A DNA stretch of 64,000 bases from Pandoraea apista (GCF_001465595.2 NZ_CP013481.2:1674001-1738000); one strand, 5' to 3'. Shown: positions 54,254 to 63,584, counted from the stretch's first letter. The notes: generated from the sequence alone by a model not told the origin. A program made the numbers and translations.

Positions 54254-55603
54254 ATGCCATCCGTGTCCAGTACGGCAGCCTCATCCAACAGCACGTTCCT
54301 GCACCTTGCGTACGAGGCGGTGAACTGTCTCTACGATGGGTTCAGGGGGGACTTCCAGGGCGCCAGCGCGTGCCTGCGAGGCAGTGGCCTGAGTCATTTA
54401 CTAAACAATGGGTGGGGAATGGCGGGGCAGCGGCATCAGGAGCGGGCACTGAGTGCGCCGGACACGACAGGCGTTTGGGGGGCGACGGATGTAGCGTTCG
54501 CGTGTGCGCTGAGCGCGCTGACCATCGGCGCGGTGTGCCGCTATCTATGGCCGGAGATGCGCGCGTTGGAGAATGCATTCCGTGAGGGGGAGCAAGGGCC
54601 GCGTGAGTGGGCGCTTCAGACACGGGCGCAGCTTCGTCGCCGTACCCCGGCAGATCTCACTTCGATGCGCCAATGTCTCGCGGCCTTCGATGCGACCCAG
54701 ATATTCGCCGACGCGGCGTCTGCCACAGTGGATTCGGTGAACGTCCCGGTACCGTCGAGACGCAAGCTGGCCGAGCGGAAAATTGCGGAGATCCTTGTCC
54801 TTCATATCGCCGACGCACCGCAAACCTGCATTGCGCAAAGCGATCGGGTGTCGTCGCTGTGTCAGCTTCTGGCGCACGGGCTGGGCTTCAAGCTGCCGCG
54901 GACGATGCGAGAGGCGTTGCGTGTGGACGATGCCAGACCATCGCTGATCCGATATGACGATGCGTTCACCCTCTTGCGCGAACGTCTCGAACCCAACTGG
55001 CGCGATGACCTTGGGGGCTCGCCGACATTCACTGTGCATCCCATCGACGTTCAGCTTTTCGATCCGGCCGAGACAACCGGCGATCTTACAAAGGAGACGC
55101 GCATGGCAAGACGGCAACTGACGCATCCCCAGGCGCTGCGGCGAGTCCGGGATCGTGTTGTTGCTTTGATGGCGGCAAGTGTGAAGGGGGACTGCGGGAG
55201 TACCGCCGATTGGCGCGATCTCGGTGAATTCGCATTGGTTGCCGCTGTCCAGCGGGGGCTGCCGTGTGAGCGCGTACTCGACGCGCTGGGCATTGCGGTA
55301 CGCGCGGGCGTCACCGCGCGTTTCGCCTGGCGCTGGACAGACGATCCGCAGACGCAGCCCGTTGCGTCGACGATCCCGGTGGACGTCTCGCGCTGGCTTG
55401 CCCGTGTACTGATGGTGGCCGGCAAGCCGGAGATGCGCGAACCCTGCCCGCCTCGCCTCGCCGCATTAGCGCGCGGCGATACCCCGGCGTCGCTGATGAT
55501 CGGCTCCCGCGACTGGATACATCTTGTCGACGGCGTTCGGGCATTGGGCCGCGACCACTGGCATGCGGACTACGCGGCGGTGTGCGAAGCCGGCAAAGCG
55601 TAA
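54254..55603 (+). CDS. Unrecognised 449-residue protein
   Basis: I do not recognise a family. The protein starts MPSVSSTAASSNSTFLHLAYEAVNCLYDGFRG, with a Ser/Thr-rich N-terminus, and has one possible hydrophobic segment (GATDVAFACALSALTIGAVCRYLW) near residue 80. The rest is soluble and rich in Arg, Ala and Leu, ending HWHADYAAVCEAGKA. It has no signal peptide and no catalytic motif I can name. AAGGAAG precedes the ATG at 54254. The Ser-rich start and lack of relatives known to me would fit a secreted effector or an orphan, but this is only a guess. Confidence 0.68.
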   Translation: MPSVSSTAASSNSTFLHLAYEAVNCLYDGFRGDFQGASACLRGSGLSHLLNNGWGMAGQRHQERALSAPDTTGVWGATDVAFACALSALTIGAVCRYLWPEMRALENAFREGEQGPREWALQTRAQLRRRTPADLTSMRQCLAAFDATQIFADAASATVDSVNVPVPSRRKLAERKIAEILVLHIADAPQTCIAQSDRVSSLCQLLAHGLGFKLPRTMREALRVDDARPSLIRYDDAFTLLRERLEPNWRDDLGGSPTFTVHPIDVQLFDPAETTGDLTKETRMARRQLTHPQALRRVRDRVVALMAASVKGDCGSTADWRDLGEFALVAAVQRGLPCERVLDALGIAVRAGVTARFAWRWTDDPQTQPVASTIPVDVSRWLARVLMVAGKPEMREPCPPRLAALARGDTPASLMIGSRDWIHLVDGVRALGRDHWHADYAAVCEAGKA

Positions 55604-55642
55604 GGTCGGCGGCTGGCCGCGAACCAAGGGCTGCATCGGCGG

Positions 55643-56173
55643 TTACAGATACGTCCCGCCCAGCAGTCCGGCAATGCTGCCGGCCGCGAGCCACCACAGC
55701 GGGTGAACGCGGGTGCGGATCGCGAACACGGCCACGCAGGCGGTGATGCCTGCGAGCAGCCAGGACGTTGCCGACGCTTCGGCAATGAGTGCCGCGCTCG
55801 CGGCGACAAGTCCGGCTGTCATGGGGACCAGACCGGCCTGCACGATGCTGCGCCACGGCCGGTCCTTGAAGCGCTCCCACAGGTGCAGCACACCGATGGT
55901 GATGAGCGAAGACGGCCCGAACTTCGCGAGCGAGGTGACCAGCATGCCCTGCCAGCCGGCCACATGCCAGCCCACGAGCGTCACGATCATGAGGTTCGGG
56001 CCGGGCGCGGCCTGCCCCAAGGCGAACAGCGCACTGAATTCCTCGGATGTCATCCAGTGATGCAGATCGACGACCTGGCGCTCCATTTCCGGCAGGATCG
56101 TGTTGCCGCCGCCGAACGCCAGCACCGACAACTGCGTGAAGATGAGCGCGAGCGAGATGAGCGTGCCGGTCAT
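55643..56173 (-). CDS. Chromate transporter, C-terminal half-size protein
   Basis: A 176-residue CHR-family membrane protein: MTGTLISLALIFTQLSVLAFGGGNTILPEMERQVV with the family FGGG motif, and FALGQAAPGPNLMIVTLVGWHVAG with the APGPN motif. It is one half of a bidomain chromate transporter encoded as two genes, overlapping its partner by four bases (ATGA). Short-chain CHR proteins of this type work as pairs with opposite topology and export chromate. Confidence 0.92.
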   Translation of the reverse strand: MTGTLISLALIFTQLSVLAFGGGNTILPEMERQVVDLHHWMTSEEFSALFALGQAAPGPNLMIVTLVGWHVAGWQGMLVTSLAKFGPSSLITIGVLHLWERFKDRPWRSIVQAGLVPMTAGLVAASAALIAEASATSWLLAGITACVAVFAIRTRVHPLWWLAAGSIAGLLGGTYL

Positions 56174-56772
56174 TGCGAGACTCTCCAGGTGGCATAAATC
56201 GAGATCGGCGTCATGACGAGCATGGTGAGCACCAGCGGCACGCGCAGCACGGCAATCGCGATAAAGCACGCCGTGGCCACACCTGCCAGCGCCACAGACT
56301 TGCGCAGCGGCCACGCCACTTTCCACGCCATCTGCACCAACAGGCCGGCCGCGGCTGCCGCGAGCCCCGCGAAGAGGTGCTTCACGTGCGGATCGCTCTG
56401 AAAGTGCTGATAGATCGTGCCCAGCACGATGACCACGGCAGACGGCGCGGCAATCAGCCCGAGGATCGACGCGAGCGCACCGCGCCAGCCGTGAAAACGC
56501 ATGCCGAGCGCCACCGACAGGTTGATGATGTTGCCGCCGGGCAGGAACTGGCACAGCCCCAGCAGATCGGTGAATTCCGCCGGCGTGACCCATCGGTGTT
56601 TCTCGACGATCATGCGACGCGCCAACGGCAATGCCCCGCCGAACGCGGTCATGCCAAGACCAAGGAAACCGAAGAAGAGGGTGCGAACGCTTGGGGCGTC
56701 GGCAACGGGCGTGACCGGCATCGCGGCGGAGGCGCCGGATGCGGCAGGAGCGGTTGAAGCCGGAGTGCTCAT
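56170..56772 (-). CDS. Chromate transporter, N-terminal half-size protein
   Basis: A 200-residue CHR-family protein with an Ala/Pro-rich leader, then LFFGFLGLGMTAFGGALPLARRMIVEKHRWVTPAEFTDLLGLCQFLPGGNIINLSVALG, carrying the FGG and PGxN motifs. It is the first gene of the two-gene chromate operon. The divergent LysR gene at 56930 and a perfect palindrome in the gap suggest regulated expression. Confidence 0.92.
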   Translation of the reverse strand: MSTPASTAPAASGASAAMPVTPVADAPSVRTLFFGFLGLGMTAFGGALPLARRMIVEKHRWVTPAEFTDLLGLCQFLPGGNIINLSVALGMRFHGWRGALASILGLIAAPSAVVIVLGTIYQHFQSDPHVKHLFAGLAAAAAGLLVQMAWKVAWPLRKSVALAGVATACFIAIAVLRVPLVLTMLVMTPISIYATWRVSQ

Positions 56773-56883
56773 GACGGGTGAGTTCTGAAACTGGACTACG
56801 GTGAGGGCCGCCCGGCAGAGGGTGTCTTCAGGAAGGGGGGCACGCGTGCCGCGCGGGACCCCTTGAGATTAGGACGATTGCGC

Positions 56884-56899
56884 TATATTGTCCAATATA
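56884..56899. promoter_or_regulatory. Palindromic operator between chr genes and LysR
   Basis: TATATTG-TC-CAATATA is a perfect 16-bp dyad with 7-bp arms, in an AT-rich spot between the divergent genes. Confidence 0.7.
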
Positions 56900-56929
56900 T
56901 GGAAGTGACTTGATTGATATCGAACCAAT

Positions 56930-57853
56930 ATGGCAAATATCGACATACGCCTGTTGCGCTATTTCATTGCGGTGGCTGAAACAGGGCACATGACGCGTGC
57001 AGCGGAGCGTCTCGGGATCGGGCAGCCGCCGCTCTCGCAACAGATCCGCGTCCTTGAAACGCAATTGGGCGTCACGCTCTTCGAACGCCTGCCTCGCGGT
57101 ATGGCGCTCACCGATGCCGGTCAGGCGTTTCTCGGCGATGCGTACGACGTCGTTCGCAAGCTCGATCAGGCGGTGGACGACGTGCGTCGTGTCGCGGCAG
57201 GCGTCAAAGGGCGGTTGTCCGTGGGCTTCACCAGCTCGTCGGCACTGCATCCGTTCGTGCCGACGGTGATCCGCGCGTTTCGGCGTGACGCGCCATCGGT
57301 TTCGCTGATGCTCGACGAGAGCAGCACGAGCGAGTTGCTCGACGGTTTGCGCGACGGTCATCTGGACGTTGCGTTCATTCGTCAGCCGCAGGGCGACATC
57401 GGGCAGATCGTTTTCATGCCGGTACTTGAAGAGTCGATGGTGCTCGCCGTGCCCTCGGCGCACCCGCTTGCGCTCACGGGGCGGGCAGGCAAGGCGGCCG
57501 TGCCGATGACGGCAATCGCGGCGGAGAAATTGATTCTCTATCGACGCCGCACGGGGCAGGGACTATACGACGCGATCATTGCTGCGTGTCACGGTGCGGG
57601 CTTCAGCCCGAACATCGAACAGGAGGCGCCGCGTCTGCTCACAACGCTCTCGCTCGTGGCGGCAGGGCTGGGGGTATCGGTGGTGCCCGCGTCGCTCATG
57701 CGCATGCAGGTCGAGGGCATTGTCTATCGGCCGCTGACCCCCGCGCCGCGTGCGCCGTTGTACTGCGCGCATCGCGAGGGCGTGTTGGCGGGACCGGCCG
57801 CGCGACTGCTCGATCATGTGAATGAGGCCGCGCAGCGTGTCGTTGCCGAGTGA
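56930..57853 (+). CDS. LysR-family regulator (BenM/CbnR-like)
   Basis: A 307-residue regulator starting MANIDIRLLRYFIAVAETGHMTRAAERLGIGQPPLSQQIRVLETQLGVTLFERLPRGMALT, the pattern of the CbnR/CatR/BenM group. The effector domain reads GRLSVGFTSSSALHPFVPTVIRAFRRDAPSVSLMLDESSTSELLDGLRDGHLDVAFIRQ. It is divergent from the chromate transporter pair. Members of this group normally govern aromatic degradation, so its link to chromate genes is inferred from position only. Confidence 0.92.
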   Translation: MANIDIRLLRYFIAVAETGHMTRAAERLGIGQPPLSQQIRVLETQLGVTLFERLPRGMALTDAGQAFLGDAYDVVRKLDQAVDDVRRVAAGVKGRLSVGFTSSSALHPFVPTVIRAFRRDAPSVSLMLDESSTSELLDGLRDGHLDVAFIRQPQGDIGQIVFMPVLEESMVLAVPSAHPLALTGRAGKAAVPMTAIAAEKLILYRRRTGQGLYDAIIAACHGAGFSPNIEQEAPRLLTTLSLVAAGLGVSVVPASLMRMQVEGIVYRPLTPAPRAPLYCAHREGVLAGPAARLLDHVNEAAQRVVAE

Positions 57854-57912
57854 CGAACGGCAGGAGGTGGCAGCCGGTGGCAGGCGCACGCAAAATGCAC
57901 GGTGGCAGGCAG

Positions 57913-58512
57913 TCACGCTCTCGCGCCATCCTTTTGCGTCAGCAGCGCTTCGATGTGTCCGTGCAGGCCGACGTCGCTCCATTCCAGTTCGCCCATGCGC
58001 CAGAAGCGTGCGTTACCCGCGCGGTCGATGAGATAGGTGGCGGGTAAGCCGAGCGATCCGAAGCGTTTGTAGACACCGCCGTCGGTGTCTAGCAGAACCG
58101 TGCCGTCGATAGGGAGTTTGTCGATGAACGGCCTGACCGTGGCGAGCGGCTCCTTGTAATTGACGGCGACCAGTGTGAGACCCCGCTGACGGTATTGCCG
58201 GGCGACCGCCCCCATCGCAGGAATTTCTTCGCGACAGGGGCCGCACCACGTTGCCCAGAAGTTAAGGATAACCACACGTCCGCGCCACTCGGACAGCGCG
58301 TGTTGTTTGCCGTCGAGCCCGTCGAGCGTGAACACCGGTGTCGTACCGCGCCAGGCCGACAGCGTGCCGCCGGATGTCCCCGCGAGCGCGCTGTCGTCGA
58401 CTTCCGCCGCCCCCTTGACCGGCCCGGCTGCCAGCGCCTGCGCGCCGGTGCCGCCCAGCGCACCGGCGGTTCCGAGGGCCCCGAGGGTGTGAAGAAAATG
58501 ACGGCGTTGCAT
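57913..58512 (-). CDS. TlpA-family thiol:disulfide oxidoreductase
   Basis: A 199-residue exported protein. The signal MQRRHFLHTLGALGTAGALGGTGAQALA has a twin-basic start and looks Tat- or Sec-type. The thioredoxin fold follows: VVILNFWATWCGPCREEIPAMG with the WCGPC redox motif near residue 89, and GLPATYLIDRAG with the cis-proline. It is likely a periplasmic thiol reductase. It lies 71 bases downstream of the transglutaminase-like gene on the same strand. Confidence 0.9.
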   Translation of the reverse strand: MQRRHFLHTLGALGTAGALGGTGAQALAAGPVKGAAEVDDSALAGTSGGTLSAWRGTTPVFTLDGLDGKQHALSEWRGRVVILNFWATWCGPCREEIPAMGAVARQYRQRGLTLVAVNYKEPLATVRPFIDKLPIDGTVLLDTDGGVYKRFGSLGLPATYLIDRAGNARFWRMGELEWSDVGLHGHIEALLTQKDGARA

Positions 58513-58583
58513 GGCGATACTCTCCTGCGTGTGCGTGTCGTGAATCTCGCGGGCCGGCTCAGTCCTCAGCCGATTCCGCCTTG

Positions 58584-59732
58584 TCAGGCGGTGATTTCCC
58601 GGGCGCTCATACGATAGCGGAACGTGTCCGGGTTGAGGCTGTCGAGCTGGGCACGCGCCACTTCGCCATTTGGGTACATGAGGAATGGCACGGCGTTGTC
58701 CTGCGCGGCGCGTGCGCCCGGCAGCGGTACATCGGCGCCGTGATTGAACGCGACCCAGTTCATCTCCCACTGTCCGAAGAGCATGGCGCGCGCGGCACGC
58801 ACACGCAGGTCGTCGACCGGCAGACCACCCGGCACTTCCTCAAGCACGACCTTGCGCACGTCTGCCGGATCGACCGGCACCCAGCCGTAGCCGGCGGCGT
58901 AAAACTCGGCGCGGCAATGCTGCGCACGCGTGACGTCGCCCGCTTTGCCCAGGCTGTTGAAGCCACGATTCGACGCCGCCACACGCACACCGTAAGCGTC
59001 GCGCGCGGGGATACCGACCGAGCGCGCGAGGGCGGTAAAGAGTGCGTTGATATCGGCGCACTTGCCCGCGAGGTTGCCGGTCGTGAGCATGTAACGCACG
59101 TCGCCGGTGCCGCAGCCGCGCACCGAACCTTCGCGACGGCAGTTCTCGACGATCCACTGGTAGATGGCGCGCGCTTTCTCAACGTCGCCCTTTTCGCCGC
59201 GTGTGATCTTTTCGGCCGTTTCGCGCACCAGACCGTCGGTCGGCTGGAGTGCCGTCGGGCGCAGATATCGGCGCAGGACTTCGGGCGATTCGCGCGGCGC
59301 GTTGGCCGAGGGCGGTTGTGCGAGGTCCACCTGCCGGTCGCGCGTGGCGAAGGTGTTCACCAGGGTGACCGTGCGGGAGCCTTGCGCCGCGCTGTCGGGC
59401 CATGCCACCGCCAGCATCGGCACGCCGATGCCCGCCGCGCCGCGCACGGTGCGCAACTCGGCGTTGGCACCCGGCGCTTCCCAGCGGGTGCCGAGCGCGC
59501 GCTGATACCCCCCCGACGGCGAGGCGGCCACCGGCAGCCACACGTTGGCCGGGCCGTGACCGGCCGGCAGGTCGACCTGGGTGGTCAACTCGAAGGTGCG
59601 CCAGCCTTCGGCGGCGTCGGCCGACGGGGTACGCACGGGCGCCGCCAGCACATGGGCGGGCAGCAGCGAACTCGACAGAACGGAAGCGGGCAGGGCGCAG
59701 GCACCCAGCGAGAGGAAGCGGCGGCGTTGCAT
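58584..59732 (-). CDS. Transglutaminase-like protein with export signal
   Basis: A 382-residue protein. The signal MQRRRFLSLGACALPASVLSSSLLPAHVLAAP precedes a beta-rich domain. The transglutaminase-like domain (Cys-His-Asp) follows: GKCADINALFTALARSVGIPARDAYGVR (Cys near 224), RAQHCRAEFYAAGYGWVPVDPADVR (His near 271, Asp near 287). It would act as a periplasmic protease or amidase-like enzyme. The twin start resembles that of the adjacent TlpA gene, and the two are likely one operon. Substrate unknown. Confidence 0.88.
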   Translation of the reverse strand: MQRRRFLSLGACALPASVLSSSLLPAHVLAAPVRTPSADAAEGWRTFELTTQVDLPAGHGPANVWLPVAASPSGGYQRALGTRWEAPGANAELRTVRGAAGIGVPMLAVAWPDSAAQGSRTVTLVNTFATRDRQVDLAQPPSANAPRESPEVLRRYLRPTALQPTDGLVRETAEKITRGEKGDVEKARAIYQWIVENCRREGSVRGCGTGDVRYMLTTGNLAGKCADINALFTALARSVGIPARDAYGVRVAASNRGFNSLGKAGDVTRAQHCRAEFYAAGYGWVPVDPADVRKVVLEEVPGGLPVDDLRVRAARAMLFGQWEMNWVAFNHGADVPLPGARAAQDNAVPFLMYPNGEVARAQLDSLNPDTFRYRMSAREITA

Positions 59733-60036
59733 GATGAGATCCCCTTTGGCGTCAGCGCTCACGGCGCATGGTGGTTAGGGTGTTGCAAGAGCGCGTTGAG
59801 ATGCGGTGGTCATGGTGTCCCGCAATGCAGGGACCATGTGAACCGGTAGCATGGCGGCGTCGCCGGACATCTTCAGCCATTTCGAGACATATCGACGCAC
59901 CAAAGCTGCATCATAATACGTCGAGTTTTGGCAAACTGTCGTCACCCGGGAGCGGCGAGCTTTGACGAAGCCCTGAGCGGTACTCATACGCGCTTCACGA
60001 AGGGTTCCCGGCTATCCCCAACGAACATCAACGACC
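59733..60036. other. Intergenic region before selD
   Basis: These 304 bases are a divergent promoter region. A hairpin-like inverted repeat (CATGGT..TCCC with GGGACCATG) occupies 59811-59838. I see no SECIS element, riboswitch or open gene. Confidence 0.5.
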
Positions 60037-61116
60037 ATGACCGCAATCGATGCAACTCAAGCAGGCGCCGCACCGGCCGCGCCGCGTCTGACTTCGCTCT
60101 CGCACGGCGGCGGCTGCGGCTGCAAGATCGCGCCGGGCGTGCTATCCGAACTGCTCGCCCGTAACGAAGCGCCGCTGCCCGCGCCGGCCGCGCTGCTGGT
60201 GGGCACGGAAACCTCCGACGACGCTGCGGTGTATCAGCTCAACGACGAACAGGCGATCATCGCAACGACGGACTTTTTCATGCCCATCGTCGACGACCCG
60301 TTCGACTTCGGCCGTATCGCCGCGACCAATGCGCTGTCCGACATTTACGCGATGGGCGGCAAGCCGATCTTTGCGCTCGCCATTGTCGGCATGCCGATCA
60401 ACGTGCTGCCGCGCGAGACGATCCGCGAGATTCTGCGCGGTGGCGAATCGGTCTGCGCCGAGGCGGGCATTCCGATTGCAGGCGGCCACAGCATCGACTC
60501 GGTCGAGCCGATCTATGGTCTCGCCGCACTCGGGGTCGTGCATCCGAAGCGGCTGAAGCGCAATTCCGACGCGCAGGCGGGCGACGTGCTGGTGCTCGGC
60601 AAGCCCCTCGGTGTGGGCGTGATGTCGGCGGCGCTCAAGAAGAATCAACTGGACGAGGCGGGTTATCGCCGCATGATCGACGCCACGACACGGCTGAACC
60701 GTGTCGGCCCGGCGCTTGCCGCGTTGCCCGGCGTGCATGCGCTCACGGACGTGACCGGCTTCGGTCTGCTCGGCCACACGTTGGAAATGTGCCGCGGTGC
60801 GAATCTTGCGGCCTATCTGCGCATGTCCGATGTGCCGCTGCTCGACGGTGTGCGCGAGTTGGCCGACAAGGGATGCATTACGGGCGCGTCTGGCCGCAAC
60901 TGGGCGTCTTACGGCGCGTCGGTCGACATGGGGGAGCGTTTGACGGAGCGTGATCGCGATCTGTTGTGCGATCCGCAGACCGCCGGCGGGTTGCTGGTGT
61001 CCTGCGCGCCCGGCGCGGTCGACGATGTGCTCGCCGTTTTCCGCGCGGACGGCTTCGACGAAGCCGGTATTGTCGGCGCGATGCGCCCGGGCGCGCCCGG
61101 CGTGCGAGTGATCTGA
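60037..61116 (+). CDS. selD: Selenide, water dikinase
   Basis: A 359-residue enzyme making selenophosphate from selenide and ATP. The N-terminal catalytic motif HGGGCGCKIAP has Cys27, Cys29 and Lys30; here the essential residue is Cys, not Sec. Further family marks are TDFFMPIVDDPFDFGRIAATNALSDIYAMGGKP and GGHSIDSVEPIYGLAALGVVHP. No selA, selB or tRNA-selenouridine synthase gene is in the window, so the acceptor of selenophosphate is not visible here. Confidence 0.95.
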   Translation: MTAIDATQAGAAPAAPRLTSLSHGGGCGCKIAPGVLSELLARNEAPLPAPAALLVGTETSDDAAVYQLNDEQAIIATTDFFMPIVDDPFDFGRIAATNALSDIYAMGGKPIFALAIVGMPINVLPRETIREILRGGESVCAEAGIPIAGGHSIDSVEPIYGLAALGVVHPKRLKRNSDAQAGDVLVLGKPLGVGVMSAALKKNQLDEAGYRRMIDATTRLNRVGPALAALPGVHALTDVTGFGLLGHTLEMCRGANLAAYLRMSDVPLLDGVRELADKGCITGASGRNWASYGASVDMGERLTERDRDLLCDPQTAGGLLVSCAPGAVDDVLAVFRADGFDEAGIVGAMRPGAPGVRVI

Positions 61117-61140
61117 GGTACGGTTCAATCACCGGCTGAC

Positions 61141-61169
61141 GGGCGCGCTCGCGAGAGCGATACGCGCCC
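61141..61169. terminator. Hairpin between convergent genes
   Basis: GGGCGCG at 61141-61147 pairs with CGCGCCC at 61163-61169, with an inner CTC-GAG stem. No T-run. It separates selD from the convergent hydrolase gene. Confidence 0.45.
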
Positions 61170-61185
61170 GCAACGGCACCTTACG

Positions 61186-62007
61186 TCACGCTGCCCGACG
61201 GTCTGCGTGATTGCCGATGAAAGCGATGATAGCTTCGCCCAGCGGCGCTGGCGCATCGCGATGCGGCGAGTGCCCGCAGGCCGCTAACTTCACCACCTTG
61301 GCGTGCGGCACATGCGCAGCGATGCTGTCCATTTGCGCCATCGTGCCGTACTCGTCGTCTTCGCCCTGAATGGCGAGCAGCGGCTTCGAGATGCTCGCCA
61401 CGGCGCCCTCCAGATTCCATTCGCGAAACGCCGGGTCCAGCCAGATATCGTTCCAGCCCCAGAACGCCGAATCGACATCGTCGTGATAGCGGCCGAGTTT
61501 TGCGGGCAAGTCGGTCGTTTCGTACACGGCCTTTGTCTTCGCAATGCTCTCGACCGACACATCTTCGACGAAGAGGTGCGGCGCGAGTACCACCGCACCG
61601 GCGAGCCTGTCCGGGAACGCGGCCGAGAACAGCAGCGAGATCGAGCCGCCGTCGCTATGACCCACAAGCCACAGACGATCCGCCTGATCGGGGCCGACAC
61701 CGACCGCGTCGAGAAATGCGGGCAACACCTCACGGGCCTGACGGTGCATGAAATCCACCGGCCACTTCTCGTCGCGTGCGCGCGGGGTGGAGCGGCCGTA
61801 GCCGTTGCGCGAATACACAAGGCCACGATAGCCGCCGGCGTCGCACAACTGCTGCGGCCAGTCTTTCCACATGGCGACGGAACCCAGTCCTTCGTGCAGA
61901 AAGACCAGCAGCGGCGCTTGCGTGCGTTCGCGGTTGATCCATCGATACTCTAGCGAGAGCGGGCCGTGCGAGGCTGTCTCGATCCGGGCGAACTGTACGT
62001 CCGACAT
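61186..62007 (-). CDS. Alpha/beta hydrolase of the box cluster
   Basis: A 273-residue hydrolase with the nucleophile elbow GHSDGG (Ser near residue 118). Other marks are LLVFLHEGLGSVAMWKDWPQQLCDAGG and YSRNGYGRSTP (oxyanion and strap regions) and KLAACGHSPHRDAP with the catalytic His near the end. It starts 15 bases after the benzoate-CoA ligase stop. Hydrolases of this type are common in benzoyl-CoA (box) clusters, where a thioesterase or side-product role is suggested. Confidence 0.85.
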   Translation of the reverse strand: MSDVQFARIETASHGPLSLEYRWINRERTQAPLLVFLHEGLGSVAMWKDWPQQLCDAGGYRGLVYSRNGYGRSTPRARDEKWPVDFMHRQAREVLPAFLDAVGVGPDQADRLWLVGHSDGGSISLLFSAAFPDRLAGAVVLAPHLFVEDVSVESIAKTKAVYETTDLPAKLGRYHDDVDSAFWGWNDIWLDPAFREWNLEGAVASISKPLLAIQGEDDEYGTMAQMDSIAAHVPHAKVVKLAACGHSPHRDAPAPLGEAIIAFIGNHADRRAA

Positions 62008-62021
62008 TGTCGTGTCGTCTC

Positions 62022-63584
62022 CTAAAGCAACTCGCGCAGCTTGAAGCGCTGCACTTTACCGGTGGCTGTCTTCGGCAGATCGTCGACGAACACCAGCTCG
62101 CGAGGGTATTTGTGCGGCGCGAGCCGGGCTTTGACGAACGCCTTCAACTCGGTGGCCATCGCGTCGGTCGCGGCGACCCCCGGCTTGAGCACGACGAAAG
62201 CCTGCGTCTTGGTCAGGCCGTTGTCGTCGCGTCCCACGACACCGGCTTCGAGCACGGCGTCGTGCTGCATCAGCACCATCTCCACTTCGATGGGCGAGAC
62301 GTACTGGCCGCTGACCTTGAGCATATCGTCACTGCGTCCGGCATAGACGTAATACCCATTGGGCAGACGCTGGTACTTGTCGCCGCTCCTGAGCCAGTCG
62401 CCGAGGAATGTCGCGCGCGACTTCTCGCGATTGCACCAATACATGAGGGCTGCGCTCGGGCCTTTGATGTACAGGTCGCCGATCTCGCCATCGGGCACGG
62501 GCTGACCGTTCTCGTCGCGCAACTCCACGGCGTAGCCCGGCACCGGTTCGCCGGTCGTGCCGTAGACGACCTGTCCCGGGCGGTTCGACAGGAAGATGTG
62601 CAGCATCTCGGTCGAGCCAATGCCGTCGAGAATCTCCGCACCGAAATGCGCGGTAAATCGCTCGCCGATTTCACGCGGTAGCGCTTCGCCTGCCGAGGTG
62701 CACACGCGCAACGCCACGTCCTGGCGGGCGGGCAGATGCGGCGAGGCGAGTAGGTTGGCGTAGAGCGTGGGCACACCGTAGAAGATTGTCGGACGATGTT
62801 GGCACAGCCGCTTTGCCACGGCTTCCGCGGTGGGGCGCTCGGCCATCAGCACGACCGTAGCGCCGACCGTCAGCGGGAACGTCAGTCCGTTGCCCAGCCC
62901 GTACGCGAAGAACAGTTTCGCTGCGGAAAAGACAATGTCGTCTTCGCGAATACCGAGCACATTTCGGCCATACGTCTCTGCCGTCCAGTACAGGTTGGCA
63001 TGCGTGTGCACGGTGCCTTTGGGCTTGCCGGTCGAGCCCGAGGAGTACAGCCAGAACGCAATGTCGTCGCCGGCGGTATCGGCTGGCAGTGCGCTCGGCG
63101 GTCCATCGAGCAGCGCGTCGAATGCCGGCACGATCGTTGCCGTGTCCGTCTCGGCGGCAATCGGTTGCGAGACGACGCACGGTGGCGGCGAGGGCACCTT
63201 CTCCAGTGCTGCCTGCACCGTGGGCATGAGCGCGCCGGACGCGATGACGAGTTGCGCCTTGCTATGCGCAACCATGTACGCGTAGTCGTCGGCGGTAAGC
63301 AGCGTGTTGACGACCACGGGCACGACACCGGCGTACAAGGCGCCGAGGAACGCGATCGGCAGGTCGACGGTGTCGAGCATGACGAGCAGAATGCGCGCTT
63401 CGCGATGGATGCCGGCGCGGGCGAGTCCGGTCGCAAAGCGCCGGCTTTGCTCCGCCAGTTCGCCATAGGTGAGCGTGCGCGTGTCGTCGATATAAGCAGT
63501 CTTGGCAGCGCGCCCGCGACCAAGCGCCTCAAGGTGCGCGGCGAAGTTGAAGTTCGCCGGCGGTGGGGTGAGTACGGCTTGCAT
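62022..63584 (-). CDS. Benzoate-CoA ligase family protein
   Basis: A 520-residue acyl-CoA synthetase. Adenylation motifs are the P-loop-like LYSSGSTGKPKGTVHTH and the A-core YTGEPVPGYAVELRDENG region. The C-terminal catalytic Lys lies in LPKTATGKVQRFKLREL. The long FFAYGLGNGLTFPLTVGATVVLMAERPTAEAV block is typical of benzoate-CoA and 4-hydroxybenzoate-CoA ligases. It would produce benzoyl-CoA for the box epoxidation pathway. It lies between the hydrolase and the boxD-like gene on the same strand. Confidence 0.9.
   Translation of the reverse strand: MQAVLTPPPANFNFAAHLEALGRGRAAKTAYIDDTRTLTYGELAEQSRRFATGLARAGIHREARILLVMLDTVDLPIAFLGALYAGVVPVVVNTLLTADDYAYMVAHSKAQLVIASGALMPTVQAALEKVPSPPPCVVSQPIAAETDTATIVPAFDALLDGPPSALPADTAGDDIAFWLYSSGSTGKPKGTVHTHANLYWTAETYGRNVLGIREDDIVFSAAKLFFAYGLGNGLTFPLTVGATVVLMAERPTAEAVAKRLCQHRPTIFYGVPTLYANLLASPHLPARQDVALRVCTSAGEALPREIGERFTAHFGAEILDGIGSTEMLHIFLSNRPGQVVYGTTGEPVPGYAVELRDENGQPVPDGEIGDLYIKGPSAALMYWCNREKSRATFLGDWLRSGDKYQRLPNGYYVYAGRSDDMLKVSGQYVSPIEVEMVLMQHDAVLEAGVVGRDDNGLTKTQAFVVLKPGVAATDAMATELKAFVKARLAPHKYPRELVFVDDLPKTATGKVQRFKLRELL

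Noticed and set aside
60115..60126. SelD as a selenoprotein
   Set aside because: The catalytic position is a TGC cysteine codon; there is no in-frame TGA and no SECIS-like element.
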